Positions 7,579-11,852 of a stretch of DNA of 11,852 nt are shown piece after piece (position 1 is the stretch's first letter; every line of letters starts with the position of its first letter). The position numbers and the translations under genes are program-made. The notes under the pieces were generated by a model. It saw only the letters and a program-made list of their open reading frames with translations. It was not told the origin of the DNA and made no database searches. Origin of the DNA: an uncultured Oscillospiraceae bacterium (GTDB taxonomy: Bacteria > Bacillota > Clostridia > Oscillospirales > Ruminococcaceae); contig URGV01000053.1 in assembly GCA_900547455.1 (NCBI GenBank), positions 1-11,852 of the forward strand. Direction: 5' to 3'.

Positions 7579-7612
7579 CAAAAGGCCATGGCCTTTTGCC
7601 GCCTTTAAAGGC
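7579..7612 (+). repeat. Two adjacent palindromes in the 5' leader of the LRR gene
   Basis: A perfect 20-bp palindrome (7579-7598, core GGCCATGGCC flanked by AAAA and TTTT) sits at the predicted transcription start. It is followed by the perfect 12-bp palindrome GCCTTTAAAGGC (7601-7612). The first could fold as a seven-pair stem with a CATG loop followed by TTTT, resembling a weak terminator for the upstream gene. It could also be a stabilising 5' hairpin of the LRR transcript or an operator. The sequence does not decide between these. Confidence 0.5.
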
Positions 7613-7651
7613 GCTGGCCGGGCCGTTTGATAGGAAAGGAAGTTGGGAAAC

Positions 7652-8974
7652 ATGAATTGGAAAACCTGTTTTTTGCCCCTCCTGCTGGCGGCGGTGATGC
7701 TGGGCAGCGTGACCGCCTTTGCGGACGGCGAGCCGGTCACACCCGAGACAACCGAACCGACAGAGATGGAAACAAGGGAAACAGAAGGAAGTTGGAACAA
7801 CAATATCTACACCGACAATCAGGGAATCGTCTATGAGTGGAACGAGAATTCTATCACCGTCACCGGCACAATTTTAGACTTTCAAGGCGGCGAGATCACC
7901 ATTCCGGCAACGATTAAAAAGGGCGGGATAAGCTACCCTGTCACCGGCGTCGGGGACTGGGCTTTTTATAGGTGCGGCGCGCTCAAAACCCTCACCTTCT
8001 CCGGCAGTGTCGACAGCATCGGGGACAATGCTTTTCAGTACTGCATTGCGCTCAACACGGTCACCTTCTTCGGCGGTGTCGACAGCATCAGGTACTGTGC
8101 TTTTCAGGGCTGCGGCGCACTCAATACCGTCACCTTCTCCGGCAATGTCGGCAACATCGAGGACCATGCTTTTAGGGACTGCACTGCGCTCGAAAAAGTC
8201 ACCTTCTCCGGTGATGTCAGCAGCATTGGGAACTATGCTTTTGGGCAATGCTCTACGCTCGACACCGTCACCTTCTCCGGCGATGTCGGCAACATCTGGG
8301 ACTATGCTTTTTTTGGCTGCGATGCGCTCAAAACCCTCACCTTCTCCGGCAATGTCGGCAGCATCGGGAGCTATGCTTTTCGGAACTGTGATGGGCTCAA
8401 AACCGTCACCTTCTCCGGCAATGTCGGCAACATCTGGGACTATGCTTTTTGGGACTGCGATGTGCTGACCACGATCTACGTCCCCGTCAGCACGACGGAG
8501 GACACAATCGATATGATTCGGAAGGCCCTCGAGATCAGCGGACTGCCCAATGTGAAGATTGAACGGTCCCAGCCCGAGCAGCCGTCCGACCCTGCCACCG
8601 ACCCCAGTACGCCGTCCGTCCCCAGCACCGGCACAACCGGCAACGCCTCCAACGCCGTCCAGCAGCTGGAAGCCGCCGAGCGCCCCGACCCGATGGATGA
8701 GCAGGCCACCGAGCGATACAACTTCTGGATGGATGTAAAATCCGACCTGCGCGCCGCCGGTGACGGCAGGACAGTGCGGGTTTATGTCCCTGCGGACTAC
8801 ACCAATATGCCCGCCAGCGTGATGGAGACCATCCGCACCCTTGGGAAGGAAATCACCATCGACCTGCGCTGGAACGGCCAGCGGCTCATCATCACCCCGC
8901 AGACCGCCCTGAAGCGCCCGGCGCGCAAGGCGTTCTGGACCTTCGACGCGCTGTGCGAAGTGTACGCGCGCTGA
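7652..8974 (+). CDS. Exported BspA-type leucine-rich-repeat protein
   Basis: A 440-residue surface or secreted protein. The signal peptide is residues 1-24 (cleavage after TAFA), then an acidic Thr/Glu-rich stretch and a beta-rich lead-in to residue 109. Seven consecutive 23-residue BspA/LRR_5 repeats follow (110-270), each built around LxTVTFSGxVxxI, then AF and a Cys. A Pro/Ser/Thr linker spans about 307-335. The C-terminal domain (about 345-440) has VPADYTNMPASVMETIR and DLRWNGQRLIITP, a type I believe recurs in clostridial surface proteins. BspA repeats usually mediate binding to host or bacterial surfaces. No LPXTG, SLH or other anchor is seen. The ATG at 7652 is chosen over an in-frame TTG at 7643 because AGGAAAGGAAG ends directly before the TTG but is well spaced for the ATG. 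Confidence 0.88.
   Translation: MNWKTCFLPLLLAAVMLGSVTAFADGEPVTPETTEPTEMETRETEGSWNNNIYTDNQGIVYEWNENSITVTGTILDFQGGEITIPATIKKGGISYPVTGVGDWAFYRCGALKTLTFSGSVDSIGDNAFQYCIALNTVTFFGGVDSIRYCAFQGCGALNTVTFSGNVGNIEDHAFRDCTALEKVTFSGDVSSIGNYAFGQCSTLDTVTFSGDVGNIWDYAFFGCDALKTLTFSGNVGSIGSYAFRNCDGLKTVTFSGNVGNIWDYAFWDCDVLTTIYVPVSTTEDTIDMIRKALEISGLPNVKIERSQPEQPSDPATDPSTPSVPSTGTTGNASNAVQQLEAAERPDPMDEQATERYNFWMDVKSDLRAAGDGRTVRVYVPADYTNMPASVMETIRTLGKEITIDLRWNGQRLIITPQTALKRPARKAFWTFDALCEVYAR
7979..8461 (+). repeat. Seven in-frame tandem 69-bp repeats encoding leucine-rich repeats
   Basis: Seven head-to-tail 69-base units begin at 7979, 8048, 8117, 8186, 8255, 8324 and 8393. Most units share the 12-base block GTCACCTTCTCC and the string ATGCTTTT or TGCTTTT at a fixed place, while a few codons differ from unit to unit. 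High DNA-level similarity suggests recent duplication or ongoing exchange between units, so the number could vary between strains. Confidence 0.95.
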
Positions 8975-8984
8975 ATTTTTCGGC

Positions 8985-9020
8985 AAAAAAGGAGCTCTCA
9001 TCGCGGGAGCTCCTTTTTTT
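8985..9020 (+). terminator. Strong Rho-independent terminator after the LRR gene
   Basis: GGAGCTC (8991-8997) pairs with GAGCTCC (9007-9013) around a nine-base loop, followed by seven T (9014-9020). Six A before the stem could extend pairing with the T run and would allow weaker termination on the other strand. It begins 10 bases after the LRR gene stop. Confidence 0.92.
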
Positions 9021-9022
9021 CA

Positions 9023-9052
9023 TCGACAAGCCCCGGCAAAATATGATACAAT
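9023..9052 (+). promoter_or_regulatory. Promoter of the DUF819 membrane protein gene
   Basis: TCGACA (9023-9028, five of six -35 matches) is followed after 18 bases by TACAAT (9047-9052), itself preceded by TGA as an extended -10. The -10 overlaps an in-frame ATG at 9051, which therefore cannot be the translation start. Transcription would start near 9059. Confidence 0.72.
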
Positions 9053-9083
9053 GGAGAAAATACAATCGAGGGAGTTTTTTTCC

Positions 9084-10277
9084 ATGAACACACTCATCCA
9101 TTCGGACAACACCTGGGCGCTGTGGGCCATTCTGGTCGGCGTGGCGGCCCTCTCCATCTGGCTGGAGCAGCGTTTCCGCTGGGCCGCCAAGGTCACCGGC
9201 TGCGTCATCGCCCTGATTTCCATGATGCTCCTCTCCAACTTCGGCGTCATCCCCACCGAATCGGCGGTGTACGACACCGTTTGGGACTATGTCGTGCCGC
9301 TGGCCATCCCGCTGCTGCTGTTCCAGTGCAACATCAAGCGCATTGGCCGGGAAAGCGGGCGGCTGCTGCTGATCTTTCTCATCGGCTCGGTGGGCACCAC
9401 CGTCGGCGCGCTGGGCGGATTCTTTCTGCTGCACAACCTGTTCCCGGAGCTGTACAAGGTGGCCGCCATGTTCACCGGCACCTACATCGGCGGCTCGGTC
9501 AACTTTGTGGCGATGGCCGACACCTTCGGCGCTTCCGGGCAGATGAGCTCCCAGGCGGTGGTGGCGGACAACCTGCTGATGGCGCTCTACTTCTTTGTGC
9601 TGATCGCCATGCCGTCCATCGCCTTTTTCCGCAGGCACTACGCCCACCCGCTGGTCGACCAGGTGGAGGCCGGGCAGGGCGGCAGCACCGGGGAATTCTG
9701 GAATGCAAAGCCCATCTCGCTGCAAAATATCTCCTTTGACATCGCGGCGACCTTCATCATCGTGGCGGTCTCGACCGCGATCGCAAACTTTTTCGCCCAG
9801 CTTTTCCCCGCCGAGGGCGCGGGCTTTATCCTCAACCAGCTGCTGGGCAACAAGTACCTGATTATGACCACCCTGACCATGATCTGCGCCACCGCCTTCC
9901 CCAAGGCGTTCAACGACGCGCCGGGCGCCAACGAGATCGGCACCTTTTTGATCTACATCTTTTTTGCGGTCATCGGCGCGCCGGCCTCGATTGTCAGCAT
10001 CCTCACCCAGGCGCCGGTGCTGCTCATTTACGCGCTGATCATCGTGGCGGTGAACATGCTGTTCTCGCTGCTCTTCGGCAAGCTGTTCCACTTCAATCTG
10101 GAGGAGATTATTTTAGCCTCCAACGCCAACATCGGCGGCCCGACCACCGCCGCGGCGATGGCCATCTCCAAGGGCTGGAACCAGCTGATCGGCCCGGTGA
10201 TGCTGGTCGGCGTGCTGGGCTATGTGCTGGGAAATTATTTCGGCATCCTGGTCGGCACCCTGCTTGCGGGATTCTAG
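9084..10277 (+). CDS. DUF819 family integral membrane protein (YjcL-like)
   Basis: A 397-residue, very hydrophobic protein with about ten likely membrane helices. Length and sequence fit the DUF819 family, typified by B. subtilis YjcL. Two glycine motifs sit in matching places in each half: TYIGGSVNFVAMA (133-145) and NANIGGPTTAAAMA (347-360). Such paired motifs are common in transporters with two inverted halves, so a transport role is plausible, but no substrate is established to my knowledge. A hydrophilic loop near 185-212 (RRHYAHPLVDQVEAGQGG) separates the halves. The ATG at 9084 is chosen because GAGGGAG lies 9 bases upstream and the earlier in-frame ATG overlaps the promoter. The gene stands alone between a terminator and the intergenic region. 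Confidence 0.9.
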   Translation: MNTLIHSDNTWALWAILVGVAALSIWLEQRFRWAAKVTGCVIALISMMLLSNFGVIPTESAVYDTVWDYVVPLAIPLLLFQCNIKRIGRESGRLLLIFLIGSVGTTVGALGGFFLLHNLFPELYKVAAMFTGTYIGGSVNFVAMADTFGASGQMSSQAVVADNLLMALYFFVLIAMPSIAFFRRHYAHPLVDQVEAGQGGSTGEFWNAKPISLQNISFDIAATFIIVAVSTAIANFFAQLFPAEGAGFILNQLLGNKYLIMTTLTMICATAFPKAFNDAPGANEIGTFLIYIFFAVIGAPASIVSILTQAPVLLIYALIIVAVNMLFSLLFGKLFHFNLEEIILASNANIGGPTTAAAMAISKGWNQLIGPVMLVGVLGYVLGNYFGILVGTLLAGF

Positions 10278-10341
10278 CTTCCCCGCTTCCCGCCCGGTTT
10301 CGCGCTCTTTTGGCAGCGTTTTTGCGGGCGGCTCTCATTTT

Positions 10342-10364
10342 AACATTTTAAGCAATGTTTTTTT
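10342..10364 (+). terminator. Possible weak terminator after the DUF819 gene
   Basis: AACATT (10342-10347) pairs with AATGTT (10354-10359) around a six-base loop, followed by five T (10360-10364). The stem is short and AT-rich. Upstream, CCGCCCG (10290-10296) and CGGGCGG (10325-10331) could form a larger GC stem that helps. A second small hairpin (AAGGCC, 10366-10371, with GGCCTT, 10380-10385) follows. Confidence 0.4.
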
Positions 10365-10383
10365 AAAGGCCATTTACAGGGCC

Positions 10384-10414
10384 TTAACAAATAATTTTGC
10401 GGGCGCGTTATAAT
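10384..10414 (+). promoter_or_regulatory. Promoter of the candidate small RNA
   Basis: A consensus TATAAT (10409-10414) is preceded by TTAACA (10384-10389, five of six -35 matches) at a slightly long spacing of 19 bases. No plus-strand coding gene with a ribosome binding site follows, so the promoter probably serves a non-coding transcript starting near 10421. Confidence 0.6.
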
Positions 10415-10419
10415 AAAGA

Positions 10420-10536
10420 TGTACTCAACAAGAGGAACGAAGCCGCATCGTTCGTTGAGTATTTGCTCTACCCTCCTCAAAAAACACACCTCAGAAGAAA
10501 AAGGCCTGTCAAACCGCTTGACAGGCCTTTTCGCTG
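10420..10536 (+). ncRNA. Candidate small RNA of about 110 nt
   Basis: Between a sigma-A-like promoter and a perfect terminator lies a short transcript with internal structure. TACTCAAC (10422-10429) pairs with GTTGAGTA (10454-10461). Inside, GAACGA (10435-10440) pairs with TCGTTC (10448-10453), with a seven-base loop and a five-base bulge (AAGAG) on the 5' side only. Next comes an unpaired C/U-rich stretch, CTCTACCCTCCTC (10466-10478), complementary to Shine-Dalgarno sequences, then an A-rich linker and the terminator stem. This layout is typical of trans-acting regulatory RNAs. I do not recognise it as 6S RNA, SRP RNA, tmRNA or a known riboswitch. The ATG at 10419 opens a frame that has no ribosome binding site and runs through the terminator. 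Confidence 0.55.
10499..10531. terminator. Perfect bidirectional terminator between the candidate sRNA and the DUF3841-like genes
   Basis: Arms of 14 bases (10499-10512 and 10518-10531) pair perfectly around the loop ACCGC. The plus strand ends in TTTT with a further seven-T run at 10540-10546. The minus strand ends in a T-rich stretch (TTTTTCTTCT). It can stop both the plus-strand candidate sRNA and the convergent minus-strand gene, whose stop lies about 50 bases away. Confidence 0.92.
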
Positions 10537-10579
10537 TCCTTTTTTTACGGGTCGGTGCGCTGCTTTCAGCGCCGCTGCT

Positions 10580-11158
10580 TCATCGCTGAAGCACCCACTC
10601 GCGGCGGATGCACCACAGCGCCGCCTGCACCGCCCCAACGCCGCTGCAGTCCCCCTGCAGCAGGGCCTGATGGTGGCGGAAAAGCCGCTGCCAGCTCGCT
10701 AAAATCTGCTCCCGAAAATCCGGGTAAAAGCTGGAGAGCATCACCTTGTTTAAGTCCAGTCCCCGCAGCGAAAGCTCCTGCAGCAGCTCCTTTTCCTCCT
10801 GCGGGTTGTCGGTCAGCGGGCGCAGCTGCAAAATTTTGTTCCAGTCGTACAGGTCGAACAGAATCACCTGATCGGCCGGCACCGACAGCACCAGCAGCTC
10901 CCCGCCGGCCGAGCGGTCGACGCTCTTGGGGTCGGCCACCGCCCAATAGGGGAAGGAAGCGCCGGGCGGCGGGGGAACGATCTTGGCCGCCTCCCGGACA
11001 AACCAGCTGTAGACGGTCAAAAACAGCGGGGCGCTCTCCCCGTACTTTTTGGAGATAAATTCCGGTCTGGAAAAGCAGACGCCCTCGCGGCGGATGATCT
11101 CGGCCACCTGGCTGCTCTGCGGGGAATAGAGGGTTATTTTGTCACGCTTACAATCCAT
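10580..11158 (-). CDS. DUF3841-like protein, downstream paralog
   Basis: A 192-residue soluble protein related to its upstream neighbour. Shared features are an early TVYSWFVREA (48-57), FPYW (69-72), VPADQVILFDLYDWNKIL (93-110), SSFYPDFREQILASWQRLF (142-160) and the closing WCIRREWV (182-189). The pattern of scattered tryptophans and the final W-x-IR-x-EWV resembles DUF3841, a family of unknown function. This assignment is from memory of the family pattern. The ATG at 11158 is preferred because GGGAGA lies about 11 bases upstream; an alternative ATG at 11176 adds six residues but has a weaker site. The start lies inside the end of the upstream gene (25-bp overlap), so translation is probably coupled. 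No catalytic motif, signal peptide or membrane helix is seen. Confidence 0.72.
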   Translation of the reverse strand: MDCKRDKITLYSPQSSQVAEIIRREGVCFSRPEFISKKYGESAPLFLTVYSWFVREAAKIVPPPPGASFPYWAVADPKSVDRSAGGELLVLSVPADQVILFDLYDWNKILQLRPLTDNPQEEKELLQELSLRGLDLNKVMLSSFYPDFREQILASWQRLFRHHQALLQGDCSGVGAVQAALWCIRREWVLQR

Positions 11159-11691
11159 TCTTTTCTGATCTCCCATATCAGTCCATATCGTTGGTCGCTG
11201 TTTACCTTGATCGCATCGTCGAACAGCCGGTCCCAGCTGTCGATGATCTCCCGCTTGATCTGCGGGTAAAACTGGGACATATACGCCTGGGTGTCGCTGG
11301 TGTGATAGTCCTCCAGCAGCCGGCGGTGGCGTTTGGCGTCGGCCTCATCCTTCGGGATGTAGGAGTAGTTGAGAATCATCCCCCACTTTGCCACCGGCAC
11401 CTGCACCACCTGCTTGGGGTCCACCTGCAGCTCCAGCATGACGGTGTTGGGCTGCGGCAGGTAGGTGCCCTCGCGGCTGAAGGAGAGCCAGACCGGATAG
11501 TCGGCATCGGCAGGTTTCTGCGCCGCCAGCGGGCTGTGCTTGACCAGCCAGTTATAGGCCTCCAGCACAAAGCGGGAGCAGTCCTCGTTTTCCTTCAGGA
11601 CATATTCCCTTTTGGCGGTATAGCGCCCCACCTGTTCGAGCTGCTCGAGGACAGCCCGGTGCTGTTTTGTCCAAACGGTGATTCTTTCCAT
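11134..11691 (-). CDS. DUF3841-like protein, upstream paralog
   Basis: A 185-residue soluble protein. Features shared with the following gene are LEAYNWLVK (43-51), DYPVW (64-68), VDPKQVVQVPVAKWGMIL (90-107), SQFYPQIKREIIDSWDRLF (139-157) and WEIRKEWI (173-180), which matches the general DUF3841 pattern. Function is unknown. The ATG at 11691 is chosen over an in-frame TTG at 11697 because GGAG lies 8 bases before the ATG but only 2 before the TTG. A good promoter stands upstream and a bidirectional terminator lies beyond the second gene, so the pair forms a two-gene operon. The sequences have diverged well, suggesting an old duplication. Confidence 0.74.
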   Translation of the reverse strand: MERITVWTKQHRAVLEQLEQVGRYTAKREYVLKENEDCSRFVLEAYNWLVKHSPLAAQKPADADYPVWLSFSREGTYLPQPNTVMLELQVDPKQVVQVPVAKWGMILNYSYIPKDEADAKRHRRLLEDYHTSDTQAYMSQFYPQIKREIIDSWDRLFDDAIKVNSDQRYGLIWEIRKEWIVSVTK

Positions 11692-11723
11692 CGGCAAGGC
11701 TCCTCTCTTTTTTCTTTGCTTTT

Positions 11724-11752
11724 ATCATAAAGCAGAACGGCGGGTTTTGCAA
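11724..11752 (-). promoter_or_regulatory. Promoter of the DUF3841-like gene pair
   Basis: On the minus strand TTGCAA (11747-11752) and TATGAT (11724-11729) are spaced by exactly 17 bases. Transcription would start near 11717, about 26 bases before the ATG at 11691. A GC-rich hairpin begins three bases upstream of the -35 element. Confidence 0.72.
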
Positions 11753-11754
11753 GA

Positions 11755-11851
11755 GGGGGGGCTGGTGCCCCCTCCACCCCGGCCTACTACTTTATGATGC
11801 GAGGGGCTACGCCCCTCTGCACTCCCCGAAGTGGGGGCCTTCGGCCCCCAC
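11755..11851. repeat. Cluster of three GC-rich hairpins at the right edge
   Basis: Three short inverted repeats follow one another. The first, 11755-11774, has a GGGGGC/GCCCCC core with a TGGT loop. The second, 11801-11817, pairs GAGGGGC with GCCCCTC around TAC. The third, 11831-11851, pairs GTGGGGGCC with GGCCCCCAC around TTC. No gene is seen in this stretch. They resemble the REP-like intergenic palindromes found in many copies in some clostridial genomes, or parts of a terminator for a gene beyond the window. Confidence 0.65.
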
Positions 11852-11852
11852 G

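Noticed and set aside
7979..8461. CRISPR array or diversity-generating retroelement target
   Set aside because: The 69-bp periodicity is in frame and encodes leucine-rich repeats, with no separate spacers. Variation is not focused on adenines, and no reverse transcriptase or template repeat is seen in the window.
8620..8645. LPXTG-like sorting signal (VPSTG) in the LRR protein
   Set aside because: It sits in the middle of a Pro/Ser/Thr linker with a folded domain after it, without the hydrophobic segment and basic tail a sortase signal needs.
7874..9001. Long open frame on the minus strand across the LRR gene
   Set aside because: It stays open because the 69-bp repeat lacks stops in that frame and repeats the same antisense peptide. 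It has no ribosome binding site, while the plus-strand gene has a signal peptide and family match.
10397..10702. Plus-strand open frame through the intergenic region
   Set aside because: No ribosome binding site, it crosses a perfect terminator and it runs antisense into a supported gene.

Overview
The window looks like chromosomal DNA from a GC-rich, low-oxygen Firmicute, most likely a gut clostridium of the Oscillospiraceae/Ruminococcaceae type. This is inferred from strong GGAGG-type ribosome binding sites, sigma-A-like promoters, Rho-independent terminators, a BspA-type leucine-rich-repeat surface protein, DUF819 and DUF3841-like genes, and GC-rich codon use broken by short AT-rich intergenic islands. 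No phage, transposase, tRNA, rRNA or CRISPR array was seen.

Left part (1-2570, minus strand): a tight four-gene operon read right to left. It has an extended -10 promoter (about 2539-2567), then an RsuA-type pseudouridine synthase, a HIT-family protein, a 3-methyladenine DNA glycosylase (Mpg/AAG) and a DUF1273/YpsA-like SLOG protein. Genes are 3 bp apart or overlap. The glycosylase ORF lacks a stop where the family normally ends and runs 182 bp into the SLOG gene in another frame. A GC-rich perfect palindrome lies just after the last gene.

Centre left (2600-6120, minus strand): clpB, a full-length HSP100 disaggregase with its own terminator, preceded by a gene for a ribbon-helix-helix (RHH) protein. 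That gene has a near-consensus promoter embedded in several AT-rich palindromes, so the RHH protein is a candidate regulator of itself and of clpB.

Centre right (6231-10277, plus strand): two Sec-exported proteins of unknown role, then a DUF819 membrane protein. The second exported protein carries seven 23-residue BspA-type leucine-rich repeats. The repeats are conserved at DNA level but vary at a few fixed codons. A strong promoter and hairpins precede it and a strong terminator follows it.

Right part (10278-11852): an intergenic region with a promoter, a bulged hairpin, a single-stranded C/U-rich stretch and a perfect terminator, which together look like a small RNA gene of about 110 nt. 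Beyond it, two tandem paralogous DUF3841-like genes lie on the minus strand behind a good promoter, followed by a cluster of three GC-rich hairpins at the window edge.

The least explained items are the candidate sRNA, the RHH-clpB arrangement with its palindromes, the variable-codon pattern of the leucine-rich repeats and the glycosylase reading through its expected end. I did not find a clear multi-gene novel system such as a defence island.
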